64,000 nucleotides of DNA from Caldatribacterium sp964426875 (GTDB taxonomy: Bacteria; Atribacterota; Atribacteria; Atribacterales; Caldatribacteriaceae). Below are positions 51,723 to 59,873 of the stretch, piece by piece. The stretch covers positions 62,001-126,000 of the forward strand of contig CAYRSB010000002.1 of the NCBI GenBank assembly GCA_964426875.1. Direction: 5' to 3'. The position numbers and the translations under genes were made by a program. Below the pieces are notes generated by a model. It was given only the letters and a program-made list of their open reading frames with translations, was not told the DNA's origin and did not search any database. Numbering within the stretch: position 1 is the first letter of the stretch; each line of letters starts with the position of its first letter.

Positions 51723-52907
51723 ATGACGAAGGCTATCCAGTTTGGTGCGGGGAATATCGGACGGGGGTTTATGGGGCAGCTCTTCTTTGAAGCAGGATAC
51801 CATACGGTTTTTGTAGAAGCCCGGAAAAGTTTAGTAGAACTCCTCAATGAAAGAAAGTCCTACCCCCTTCGTCTCCTCGATGCCTACAAAAAATCCATCG
51901 TCAACCTCGAAATTCGGGATATCACGGCGCTTCATACGGACGAGTTGGAAGTCGTGGCTTTAGCCTTTTCTGAAGCAGAGGTTGCCGGAACTGCTGTGGG
52001 GATCCAAAATCTTCCCGCCCTTGGCCCCTGCATTGCCCTGGGGATCGAAAAGCGGAGAGAGAAAAATGCTTGTCCTATCAATATCTACCTCTGTGAAAAC
52101 GCTTCAGGCGCTGATCATGTCCTGAAGGAAGCGGTTTCCAGGCATCTTGATGCTGCTCTCATAGGCTGGGCAGGGGAAAATGTAGGTTTCGTGCGAGTGA
52201 GTGTGGCCCGAATGGTGCCCTCCCCGGAGAGTTTTCCCAAAGAGGCAGATCCCCTCCTTGTCGTTGCTGATTCCTATCACAAATTTCCCTACGATGCTAA
52301 GGCGGTGAGAGGGAAAGCTCTTGAGGTTGTCGGTGTGCAACCGGTACAGAGCTTTGAGGCCGAACTTGCCCGAAAGCTCTACACCCATAACCTGGGACAT
52401 GCCGCCCTGGGGTATCTGGGGTACCTTAGGGGATACACCTATGTCTATGAGGGTTTTGCAGATCCCTGGGTAAGCGAGATCTTCGAGAGAGCCCTTGACG
52501 AAACCACCAAAGCCCTTCTTTGCCGTTTTTCTGGAGACCTTGACCCTCAAGAGCACGAAGAGATTCGGAAGGACATCCGTATTCGTTTTGGTAACCCCCT
52601 TCTCAAAGACACGGTCCACCGTGTCACCCGGGATCCCTTGCGCAAACTCGAGCCTCAGGAACGTCTTATAGGAAGTGCTAAACTCTGCCTTGAGGAAGGT
52701 ATCTTTCCTGAAAACGTTGCTCTTGTTTGCGCTGCCGCACTCCTCTACGATTGGGAGGGCGATGAGGAGGCGAAAAAGCTCCAGAGGATGCTCCGGGAAG
52801 AAGGGCTGGCCTGCGTCCTTGAGAAGGTGTGCGGTATACCTTACAAAAGCCCTCTGGGCGAGGCCATCAAGAGGCACTATCTTGCGCTTCGTCGAAGGAA
52901 GGAGTGA
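51723..52907 (+). CDS. Mannitol-1-phosphate 5-dehydrogenase family protein
   Basis: 394 residues. N-terminal Rossmann TKAIQFGAGNIGRGFMGQLF, then LYTHNLGHAALGYLGYLRGY (K/H-x2-N-x2-H catalytic region of the polyol long-chain dehydrogenases), FGNPLLKDTVHRVTRDPLRK and KLCLEEGIFPENVALVCAAA. It matches MtlD-type enzymes (mannitol-1-P to fructose-6-P), but no PTS gene is nearby, so a different polyol phosphate is possible. Five bases separate it from the next gene. Confidence 0.9.
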   Translation: MTKAIQFGAGNIGRGFMGQLFFEAGYHTVFVEARKSLVELLNERKSYPLRLLDAYKKSIVNLEIRDITALHTDELEVVALAFSEAEVAGTAVGIQNLPALGPCIALGIEKRREKNACPINIYLCENASGADHVLKEAVSRHLDAALIGWAGENVGFVRVSVARMVPSPESFPKEADPLLVVADSYHKFPYDAKAVRGKALEVVGVQPVQSFEAELARKLYTHNLGHAALGYLGYLRGYTYVYEGFADPWVSEIFERALDETTKALLCRFSGDLDPQEHEEIRKDIRIRFGNPLLKDTVHRVTRDPLRKLEPQERLIGSAKLCLEEGIFPENVALVCAAALLYDWEGDEEAKKLQRMLREEGLACVLEKVCGIPYKSPLGEAIKRHYLALRRRKE

Positions 52908-52912
52908 GGGAA

Positions 52913-53968
52913 ATGAAAGCGGCCGTTTTCTATGGTCTGGAAGATATACGGGTTGAGGAGCGCTCTCTCCCTGCCATCGGCGAGGGGGAGATTCTCCTTA
53001 AAGTTGAAGCCTGTGCCATATGTGGGACAGATGTGCGCATTTTCCACCATGGACACCGGGGCGTGAAGCCGCCTCAGGTCATTGGCCATGAGATTGCCGG
53101 GATAATCGTTGATAAGGGGAAGAAGGTAGAGGGACACGAGCTCGGAGAATGCGTGGTCGTTGACCCTATTGTTTCCTGTGGATACTGCTACTTTTGCCGG
53201 AGGAATCTCACCAATCTCTGTCTCACCTTCAAAGAGAGGACTGAAGCCTTTGGGTACTTCTATCCAGGGGGATTTGCTGAGTACATGGTAATTCCTGAGA
53301 AGGCAGTGCGTCGGGACAACCTCATTAAATTCTCCCAAACTCTCTCTTTTGAAGAAGCGGCAATCTCTGAGCCCATGGCCTGTGCCCTGAACGGGCAGAT
53401 GCTTTCCCAGGTTAAGGTGGGAGAACGGGTTCTCATCATCGGTGCAGGACCGGTGGGATGCATGCACATAGGTTTGGCCCGAATCTTTGGAGCTACGAAA
53501 ATCCTTGTTGCTGAAGTCCAGGAGGCGCGGCTTGAAGTTGCTCAGAAGTTCGGTGCCGACCGCTACATCAATCCTGCAAGGGAAGACCTCAAGGAAGCCG
53601 TCCTCTCTGAAACAGATGGCATAGGTCCTGACGTGGTCATCGTTGCTGCTTCCTCGAAGAAGGCTCAGGAAGAAGCACTTTCTCTTGCTGCTCCTCGAGC
53701 CCGGATAAACCTTTTTGGCGGCCTTCCTAAAGAGGACAGCGTCCTCGGAGTCGATGGTAACAACGTACATTACAAAGAGCTTTTCATCCATGGGACTTCC
53801 GGTGCTGCGCCTTCCCATATCCGCATGTGCCTGGAACTCATGGCTTCAAGGAGAATTGACGGGAGTGCCTATATCAGTAAGATTGTTTCCCTTGAGGAGT
53901 TACCGGAAATGCTTCGAGAAATCCAGAGGGGACCGTACCTCAAAGTAGTGGTGAAACCAGGGGCATAG
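52913..53968 (+). CDS. Zinc-dependent medium-chain dehydrogenase (sorbitol/threonine type)
   Basis: 351 residues from ATG 52913 (aggaaggagtgaggg upstream). Catalytic zinc Cys in EACAICGTDVRIF and GHEIAGIIVD, structural zinc CGYCYFCRRNLTNLC, and the coenzyme fold RVLIIGAGPVGCMHIGLARI with TKILVAEVQ. Close to L-threonine/sorbitol dehydrogenases. With the two preceding enzymes it forms a pathway for a sugar or polyol, perhaps the ligand of the importer at 45-49.5 kb. Confidence 0.93.
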   Translation: MKAAVFYGLEDIRVEERSLPAIGEGEILLKVEACAICGTDVRIFHHGHRGVKPPQVIGHEIAGIIVDKGKKVEGHELGECVVVDPIVSCGYCYFCRRNLTNLCLTFKERTEAFGYFYPGGFAEYMVIPEKAVRRDNLIKFSQTLSFEEAAISEPMACALNGQMLSQVKVGERVLIIGAGPVGCMHIGLARIFGATKILVAEVQEARLEVAQKFGADRYINPAREDLKEAVLSETDGIGPDVVIVAASSKKAQEEALSLAAPRARINLFGGLPKEDSVLGVDGNNVHYKELFIHGTSGAAPSHIRMCLELMASRRIDGSAYISKIVSLEELPEMLREIQRGPYLKVVVKPGA

Positions 53969-54030
53969 AAAAACTTGCAAAACAGCCTCCCTTGGGGTAC
54001 TCTTATGACACTTGTAGAGGGGGTGCAAAA

Positions 54031-54423
54031 ATGGGGGAGAGGCTCTATCGTTCCCGGAAAGAAAGAATTTTAGGAGGGGTTTGTGGGGGAATCGCCGAAT
54101 ACTTTGGTATCGACCCGGCCATTGTGCGTATCATTGCTGTGCTTCTCGTTCTTGTAGGAGGCGGGGCAATATTGGCATACATTGTAGCATGGATCATCAT
54201 TCCTGGAGAACCAAGGGAGGAAGAGAGTACCGAGGACAGGAGTCAAGAACCCCGTAAGGAGCCAAACCGTCAGGTCTTAGCCTGGTTTTTGATAATTGTT
54301 GGGGCGTTATGGCTTTCCCAATTCATTGTTCCCCTCTGGACCCCCTTTGCCCCCTGGGTCCATAGAGCCTTTTTGCCCATCCTTGTTCTTGCGCTGGGTA
54401 TTCTCCTCCTTGTGAAGCGTTAA
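54031..54423 (+). CDS. PspC-domain membrane protein
   Basis: 130 residues from ATG 54031 (gaggggg upstream). PspC domain RLYRSRKERILGGVCGGIAE then YFGIDPAIVRIIAVLLVL with one or two helices, an acidic linker EEESTEDRSQEPRKEP, and a second hydrophobic unit LAWFLIIVGALWLSQFIVPL plus LPILVLALGILLLVKR. PspC relatives take part in membrane-stress sensing. Confidence 0.9.
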   Translation: MGERLYRSRKERILGGVCGGIAEYFGIDPAIVRIIAVLLVLVGGGAILAYIVAWIIIPGEPREEESTEDRSQEPRKEPNRQVLAWFLIIVGALWLSQFIVPLWTPFAPWVHRAFLPILVLALGILLLVKR

Positions 54424-54487
54424 AGACCTTCTTTCTGGCAAGGGACTAAGAAAGCTGCTACAATACGCGCGGGATAGGTGAGAAAAG

Positions 54488-55573
54488 TTGTTTCTGAGAA
54501 TAATGGATCGCTACGTTGCCCGAGAGAGTGCCTTAGGTATGTTCACCTGGGTGGGAGCAGTTACTATTGTTATGCTCGTCCAGACGCTCTTTGAGCTCAT
54601 GGACTTTTTCGTGAATCAGAAGGTTCCCTTCCTCATTACTCTGGAAATCTTGCTCCTTTACATCCCCGCACAGATGGTAATGACCTTTCCGATTTCTGGA
54701 CTTCTGGCGGCGGAACTCAACATGGGGAGACTCTGTCGGGACAGTGAGCTCATTGCCATCGAGGCGAGTGGAGTGAGTATACGGCGTTTCCTTTTGCCTT
54801 ATATCCTCTTCGCTTTCCTTGTGGCCATAGGTTCATTCCTCCTTAATGACTTTGTGGTTCCTGAAACGAATCACAAGGCTCAGACCATGGTTCGTTATTA
54901 CGTCTACAAAAAGGCTCCCCCCAAGATTCAGCAAAACGTCTTCTTTCGTGATGCGGAGAATAGATACTTTTATGTCAACGAACTCGATGCCACAACCTGG
55001 GAGATGAAGAACGTCATCATCTATGAACTTGGGAAAAATAGGCAATTTCCAGACGTCATCCTCGCACAGCGAGCCCGTTGGGTAGAGGACCAATGGGTCC
55101 TTGAAGAGGGAGTGCTGCATCGCTATGGAGAAAATGGGTCTTTGGAAGAGGAGGTAGAATTTGCCTCGATGACAATCGACATGAAGGAAGAGTTGCGAGA
55201 ATTCTTTGAAAAGCAACGCAGCCCTGAAGAGATGTCTTCCCGAGAACTCAAAAAGCAGATCGACATTCTCAGGCAGGCAGGGAGCGAAACTCAAAAATTC
55301 GAGGTGGCTTACCACTTCAAGTACTCCCTTCCCTTTTCTGCTGTGGTTTTTGTACTCATGGGGATGCCCCTCGGGGTACAAAGGACAAGGGACACGAAGA
55401 CTCTTGGAGTTATTGTCACCGTTATTCTTGCCTTCGTGTACTACATGCTCCTTTCCATATTCCGCTCCCTGGGTAGGGGAGACGTGCTCTCTCCTTGGCT
55501 TTCAGCCTGGATGCCGAATTTCCTCTTTGGAGGGCTGGGGGCCCTCCTCTTTGCTCTGGTGGACCGACGATGA
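54488..55573 (+). CDS. LptF/LptG-family permease
   Basis: 361 residues. TTG 54488 with aggtgag 6 bases upstream, or ATG 54503. N-terminal MDRYVARESALGMFTWVGAV, GRLCRDSELIAIEASGVSIR (the cytoplasmic coupling loop that contacts LptB), a periplasmic beta-jellyroll (NVFFRDAENRYFYVNELDAT) and three C-terminal helices. Part of the lipopolysaccharide export machine, so the cell has an outer membrane. Only one permease gene is here; LptB is not. A TACAAT box lies at 54459-54464. Confidence 0.9.
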   Translation: MFLRIMDRYVARESALGMFTWVGAVTIVMLVQTLFELMDFFVNQKVPFLITLEILLLYIPAQMVMTFPISGLLAAELNMGRLCRDSELIAIEASGVSIRRFLLPYILFAFLVAIGSFLLNDFVVPETNHKAQTMVRYYVYKKAPPKIQQNVFFRDAENRYFYVNELDATTWEMKNVIIYELGKNRQFPDVILAQRARWVEDQWVLEEGVLHRYGENGSLEEEVEFASMTIDMKEELREFFEKQRSPEEMSSRELKKQIDILRQAGSETQKFEVAYHFKYSLPFSAVVFVLMGMPLGVQRTRDTKTLGVIVTVILAFVYYMLLSIFRSLGRGDVLSPWLSAWMPNFLFGGLGALLFALVDRR

Positions 55574-56241
55574 AAGGAAGATTTTTGCTTCTGGCCATTT
55601 TTGTGCTTTTCGTCGGAAATGTCGTTTGGGCTCAGGGTCTCTTTGACGAGGCTTTGGTAGCTAAGGAGAAGGGCGAGGTGGAAAAGGCCTTAAGCCTTTT
55701 TGAAGAGTGTATACGACGAGGTGAACGGATACTCGATGCGTACTGGGAGGCGGGAAACTTACTCGTTGCGCAAGGAAGATACCGCAAAGCCTTCAGCATG
55801 TCCCAGGGGGCCATTCCGGCCTTTGAGGAATACCTCGAGAATCACCCCGAGGACCATTTCAATTGGTTCCGTTTGGGTTACGTTTTTGAGTTGCGCAGCG
55901 CAAGTGGTGTGATTCGAGAGTGGGACAAAGCGAAGGAGTGTTTCACCAGAGCTTTAGAGCTTCAGCCAGAAAATTCTCTCTACCTTTTGCATTTGGGATA
56001 TGTATTGTATAAGATGGGAGAGAGAGAAAAGGCAGTCTTGGTCCTCTCGAGAATTTTGGAGAGATATCCCGGAGACCTTGAGACTCGTTACTGGCTTGCG
56101 GTAGTGTTTGAGGCACAGAGAGAGTACGAAAGGGCGAGAGAGGAGCTGCGCTTTATTCTTGCTCATGCTCCGGAGGGTTTTGGGAGACTTAGGGAAGTTG
56201 AGGCGCTTCTGAGGAGAGTGGAAAGGAAGGTGGAGCAGTGA
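55570..56241 (+). CDS. Secreted TPR protein
   Basis: 223 residues from ATG 55570, overlapping the previous stop (ATGA). Signal peptide 1-21 (LLLAIFVLFVGNVVWA), then tetratricopeptide repeats: FDEALVAKEKGEVEKALSLF, CFTRALELQPENSLYLLHLG, YVLYKMGEREKAVLVLSRIL and EYERAREELRFILAHAPEGF. Probably a periplasmic scaffold for outer-membrane or envelope assembly, given the coupling to the LptF/G gene. Confidence 0.85.
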   Translation: MKGRFLLLAIFVLFVGNVVWAQGLFDEALVAKEKGEVEKALSLFEECIRRGERILDAYWEAGNLLVAQGRYRKAFSMSQGAIPAFEEYLENHPEDHFNWFRLGYVFELRSASGVIREWDKAKECFTRALELQPENSLYLLHLGYVLYKMGEREKAVLVLSRILERYPGDLETRYWLAVVFEAQREYERAREELRFILAHAPEGFGRLREVEALLRRVERKVEQ

Positions 56242-57419
56242 AGCGAGCGCTTTTCTTTCTTTTTGGAGTTTTTGTAGCCCTGGGACTTTACGGATGCTTC
56301 CGAGTTGGAGGACAGGGTAGTGTAATCGGAGAGGTATGGAGCAGTACCGGACCCATAGAGGGAGTACTTGTGGAGGGAGGAGGAAAGAGTACCCTTACCG
56401 ATGCAAATGGGCGATTCCTTCTTGAAGGCGTTCCAAGTGGCAACTGTTACATTTTCTTTTCTCACCCTTCCTACACCGGTGCCGTGCTGAAGGTAGAGGT
56501 TGTCGATGGGGAAACAAGAAGCGTCAACGCCGAGGGAAGGGTTGTCCTTAAGGAGCGCAGCGATGAGAATTTCAAGGAGTATCTCTTTACCCTTTACGAG
56601 CTCGGTTTTTATGAACGAGTACTTGAGGGCGCAAAGGATTTTCTCTCTGCCTATCCGACGAGCCCCCTTGCTGCCGGCGTAACCTTTCTTGGGGGAGCTT
56701 CGCTCTTTTACCTTGGTCGATATCGGGAAGCGATTGAATCTCTGGGAATGGTTGTGGGACAGTTTCCCGAGGACCCCTTTGCCGACGATGCCCAGTATCT
56801 TTTGGCTAAGTGCTTTGGCGAGGGGCTACGGGATTACAGTCGGGCAATTATAGAGTATCGGAGACTTGTTGAGACGTATCCGGATAGCGAGCTCGTGGGA
56901 AGTGCCTGGTATGAGATGGGGGATTGCCTGTATATCCTTGGCTCTTTTCCAGATGCCTTCTTTGCTTACGAAAATGCCGTGAATTCTGGGGGGGAGGTGG
57001 CACCAAGGGCCCTCTATTCTGCAGCCCACTGCCTCTACCGCATGGAGTTTTACCACCGGGCGGCGGCAAAGTTTTTGGAGTACGTAGCCCTGTATCCGGC
57101 AACCGATCTCTCCGACGATGCCCAGTATTTTGCCGGAGCATCGCTGTACAAGGCAGGGCGGTTTGCCGAAGCCTTACAAGCCTTTGATGACTGTGTGAGG
57201 CTCTACCCTCAAGGGACTTGGTACAACGGTATTCTCATCGCTCCGGCAGCTCTCTTCCACAAGGGACTTTGTCTTGAGAAACTCGGTCGATATTTGGAGG
57301 CCTACAACCTCTATCTTGAGATCATCCGGAAGTACCCCGGGGCGCAATGGGCCGATGGATCTTCTCTCATTCAGAATGTCCAGTTCCGGATCGAGTGGCT
57401 CAAGAAATACGTCCTGTAG
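56238..57419 (+). CDS. TPR lipoprotein with carboxypeptidase-regulatory-like domain
   Basis: 393 residues from GTG 56238 (GTGA overlap with the previous stop). Lipobox LGLYGC (Cys20). Residues 28-100 form a regulatory-like beta domain (GSVIGEVWSSTGPIEGVLVE, TLTDANGRFLLEGVPSGNCY). Then about six TPR units of the YbgF/BamD type (YREAIESLGMVVGQFPEDPF, DYSRAIIEYRRLVETYPDSE, FAEALQAFDDCVRLYPQGTW, YLEAYNLYLEIIRKYPGAQW). Likely an outer-membrane-associated assembly factor. Confidence 0.85.
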   Translation: MKRALFFLFGVFVALGLYGCFRVGGQGSVIGEVWSSTGPIEGVLVEGGGKSTLTDANGRFLLEGVPSGNCYIFFSHPSYTGAVLKVEVVDGETRSVNAEGRVVLKERSDENFKEYLFTLYELGFYERVLEGAKDFLSAYPTSPLAAGVTFLGGASLFYLGRYREAIESLGMVVGQFPEDPFADDAQYLLAKCFGEGLRDYSRAIIEYRRLVETYPDSELVGSAWYEMGDCLYILGSFPDAFFAYENAVNSGGEVAPRALYSAAHCLYRMEFYHRAAAKFLEYVALYPATDLSDDAQYFAGASLYKAGRFAEALQAFDDCVRLYPQGTWYNGILIAPAALFHKGLCLEKLGRYLEAYNLYLEIIRKYPGAQWADGSSLIQNVQFRIEWLKKYVL

Positions 57420-57429
57420 AGACTGTACC

Positions 57430-58002
57430 ATGCGGGAACGGAGTGATAGGGAAATCATCCAAGATGTCCTTAACGGCAACAAGGACCTCTTTGAAGTTCT
57501 CGTGGCAAGATACGAAAAATCCATCTTCAACTATATTTACGGTCTGGTGCGACAACGCCAGGAGGCGGAGGACCTAACTCAGGAGGCCTTTGTCAAGGCC
57601 TTTTTTGCCTTGCAGACTTACAATTGCTCTTTTGAGTTTTCCACCTGGATGTACCGTATTGCCCGGAATGTTTGCCTTGACTACTTCAGGCGACAGAAAA
57701 TTCGCTCTTTTCTCTCCCTCAATGCTCCGGTGGGGGAGGAAGAAGGAGAATTTGGAGATTTTCTTGCAGATGGCAAGGACCCAGAAGAGGGGATCCTTAA
57801 GGGAGAACTTCTTGAGCGATTGTCAAAGGCGATCGGAGAACTTCCTCTTAAATTCCGAGAAGTTATCGTTCTTCACTATGTGGAGGAGTTGCCTTACGAA
57901 GAAATAGCTAAAATTCTCAATCTTCCCGTGGGCACGGTCAAGACGTACATTCACCGAGCCAAAGGGAAGCTCAAAGAACTTTTGGGAGAGGAATTTTCCT
58001 GA
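57430..58002 (+). CDS. ECF RNA polymerase sigma factor (RpoE type)
   Basis: 190 residues from ATG 57430. Region 2: FEVLVARYEKSIFNYIYGLV, RQRQEAEDLTQEAFVKAFFA, FEFSTWMYRIARNVCLDYFR. Region 4: ERLSKAIGELPLKFREVIVL, HYVEELPYEEIAKILNLPVG, TVKTYIHRAKGKLKELLGEE. Directs transcription in response to an envelope signal. It sits just after envelope TPR genes and 45 bases before a membrane protein likely to be its anti-sigma. Confidence 0.94.
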   Translation: MRERSDREIIQDVLNGNKDLFEVLVARYEKSIFNYIYGLVRQRQEAEDLTQEAFVKAFFALQTYNCSFEFSTWMYRIARNVCLDYFRRQKIRSFLSLNAPVGEEEGEFGDFLADGKDPEEGILKGELLERLSKAIGELPLKFREVIVLHYVEELPYEEIAKILNLPVGTVKTYIHRAKGKLKELLGEEFS

Positions 58003-58047
58003 AACTCAAGATGTGCCTCCTTCGTATGTATAGTTGGGTGGGTTAGA

Positions 58048-58533
58048 GTGGAGAAGGAAAAACTCGAAGTGTATCTTGAATGTTTGCCGCGGGTTGAACC
58101 CCGCTGTGAGCTTGCGCCTCTTGTCATGGCGCGCATCAGAGAGAGGGCAAAACCTTCCTATCGCCACTACAAACGGTGGGTGGTGGCCTTGGGGGCTGCA
58201 GTTCTTTTTGTCCTCATGCTCACTACGAACCTTCCCTTGAATCCTCGTCTTGAGTTATTTGGATATCGGAGGGTGAAGATTGTTTTCTGCAGCGCTATAA
58301 GGAATCCCAAAACCGTGGCAGTGGCGGGGGATTTCTCCGAGTGGGAATCCCTCCCTATGGAGAGGGTCAGTGAGAATTGTTTTACCCTAACCTTACAACT
58401 TCGGCCTGGCAAGTATGAATATGGTTTTTTGGTCGACGGGAATTGGGTTCCGGATCCCCTCTCCACTAGGATGGTGGCCGATGGCTTTGGGAGTGTAAAC
58501 TCCATCCTTGTGGTTGATGGCGAAGAGCAGTGA
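58048..58533 (+). CDS. Putative anti-sigma factor with C-terminal glycogen-binding-like (CBM48/AMPK) domain
   Basis: 161 residues from GTG 58048. Short N-terminal cytoplasmic part (YLECLPRVEPRCELAPLVMA, RIRERAKPSYRHYKRW), one membrane helix at about 48-66 (VVALGAAVLFVLMLTTNLPL), then VKIVFCSAIRNPKTVAVAGD, FSEWESLPMERVSENCFTLT and LRPGKYEYGFLVDGNWVPDP, which is clearly the AMPK/isoamylase-N carbohydrate-binding fold. The position after an ECF sigma gene suggests an anti-sigma; the N-terminus lacks the zinc HxxxCxxC signature, so this is inferred from context. Confidence 0.68.
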   Translation: MEKEKLEVYLECLPRVEPRCELAPLVMARIRERAKPSYRHYKRWVVALGAAVLFVLMLTTNLPLNPRLELFGYRRVKIVFCSAIRNPKTVAVAGDFSEWESLPMERVSENCFTLTLQLRPGKYEYGFLVDGNWVPDPLSTRMVADGFGSVNSILVVDGEEQ

Positions 58534-59354
58534 GAAAGGTTTCTCTTCTTGTCCTCGTCTTCCTTTTTTTTTGTGTGACTCCTCTTTGGGCTTTAGATAC
58601 AGTTGAAGACCTTGTGAGCCGTTCTTCATATTCTCCCGAAGATAAGGCCTACCTTCTTGAGAGAGTCACGCAAATCTTTGAGAACGTTCAGGGGCTTCCT
58701 CAGGAGCTTCTTGTGAAGAAGCTTAAGGAAGGCCTTGTGAAACGTGCTGCTCCCGACAGTATCGTTCTGGCGCTGAAGCAAAGAAGAGAAGCCCTTGAAA
58801 AAGCGCAACGCCTTCTGGAGGAGACGGGGATCCAGGGAAGGAAGAATTTGCTGGAGGACCTCGCCTTTTCTTTGGAACTTTCCGTTCCCCCTGAAGTTCT
58901 TGCTGAAGTGCTCAAGAAAATCTCTAATAACCCCAAGGTGGCCGAGCGTTTTGTGGATACTTTGGCAACCTTTCTTGAGGTAGGGGTCTCCTCAGAAAGG
59001 ACAGAAGAAGTGCTTAAGCAGGTGACGGAGAAAGATCTGGGCGCCAAAGAGCTTCGCAAGATTGCTGGTCTCCTTGAGCAGGCTCGACGTGAAGGGGTAG
59101 AAACCCAAAAGGTGGCTGACGTTCTGGATAGTGCTCTAAGAAAGTACGATAATTTTAACCTGGTGGAGATAGAAGTTCAGGGATTCATTGCGGCTAACAA
59201 ACCGAAACCTGTCCTTCGCTCCGGTCAAGGGGTTGTGCCGCAGCCTGGGATTTCCTCTGGTGGCACTCCTGTAGAAGAGGGTGGGGCCCCTCTCGAGCCC
59301 CAACCCTCTGCACCTCGTCCTCCTACTCAAGAAGGCGGAGGGCCCTTAGAGTAG
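58530..59354 (+). CDS. Secreted helical protein with Pro/Gly-rich tail, unknown function
   Basis: 274 residues, overlapping the previous stop by four bases. Signal peptide 1-22 (LLVLVFLFFCVTPLWA). Residues 25-205 are helical and Leu/Lys/Glu rich (YLLERVTQIFENVQGLPQEL, RREALEKAQRLLEETGIQGR, LLEQARREGVETQKVADVLD). The last 60 residues are Gly/Pro/Glu rich (GGTPVEEGGAPLEPQPSAPR). I do not recognise a family. Co-transcription with the sigma/anti-sigma pair suggests an envelope-stress role. Confidence 0.7.
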   Translation: MRKVSLLVLVFLFFCVTPLWALDTVEDLVSRSSYSPEDKAYLLERVTQIFENVQGLPQELLVKKLKEGLVKRAAPDSIVLALKQRREALEKAQRLLEETGIQGRKNLLEDLAFSLELSVPPEVLAEVLKKISNNPKVAERFVDTLATFLEVGVSSERTEEVLKQVTEKDLGAKELRKIAGLLEQARREGVETQKVADVLDSALRKYDNFNLVEIEVQGFIAANKPKPVLRSGQGVVPQPGISSGGTPVEEGGAPLEPQPSAPRPPTQEGGGPLE

Positions 59355-59366
59355 CCTAACTGCTAA

Positions 59367-59758
59367 CTACCAACTTGGGCAGGTTGGGCAAGTAGGTGTA
59401 GGTGTTGGACATACTGGGCAAGTAGGTGTAGGTGTTGGACATACTGGGCAAGTAGGTGTAGGTGTTGGACATACTGGGCAAGTAGGTGTAGGACACGCTN
59501 NNNNNNNNNNNNNNNNNNNNNNNNNNNNNNNNNNNNNNNNNNNNNNNNNNNNNNNNNNNNNNNNNNNNNNNNNNNNNNNNNNNNNNNNNNNNNNNNNNNT
59601 GGGCAAGTAGGTGTAGGTGTTGGACATACTGGGCAAGTAGGTGTAGGACACGCTGGACAGGTAGGGCGACATCCATCGATAAGGGCTCCCAAGAAGAGAG
59701 GAGCAAAGAAAAGCAGCAAAACCGGAATAATCCAAGTCCGTGAAAATCCCTTTTTCAT
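59367..59758 (-). CDS. Short secreted Cys-Pro-Thr repeat protein, interrupted by an assembly gap
   Basis: From ATG 59758 (aaaggag 11 bases upstream): MKKGFSRTWIIPVLLLFFAP then LFLGALIDGCRPTCPACPTP, a membrane/signal segment ending in a weak lipobox-like IDGC. The rest is a tandem repeat CPVCPTPTPT (ten residues, 30 bases) with shorter eight-residue variants. After the 100 N the C-terminus ends CPTCPSW at 59367, in a frame that differs only because the gap size is arbitrary. The real number of repeats is unknown. Such Cys-rich rods may be surface or metal-binding structures; this is inference. Confidence 0.68.
59386..59654. repeat. 30-bp tandem repeat with 100-N gap
   Basis: Units of 30 bases start at 59386, 59416, 59446 and 59601; 24-base variants are at 59476-59499 and 59631-59654. 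Bases 59500-59599 are N. The two flanks of the gap end in the same 24-base variant, so the assembler probably could not place the copies. Confidence 0.95.
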
Positions 59759-59873
59759 GACACAACTCACTCCTTTGCTTTCGTTTGTCATAGTATATCA
59801 CTGCACAACGTGTTGAGAAAAAAATTTATTTTGGTTGCTCTCCCAGCCAGAAAGGTGGGGAGGGTTTCACTTT

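Noticed and set aside
59386..59654. CRISPR array
   Set aside because: The 30-base units are directly adjacent with no spacers and are in frame with a repeat protein.
59821..59870. Terminator in the gap between the repeat protein and the LeuB-like gene
   Set aside because: A ctccc/gggag pairing exists, but it is short, and the T tract on the relevant strand is too far away to support a call.
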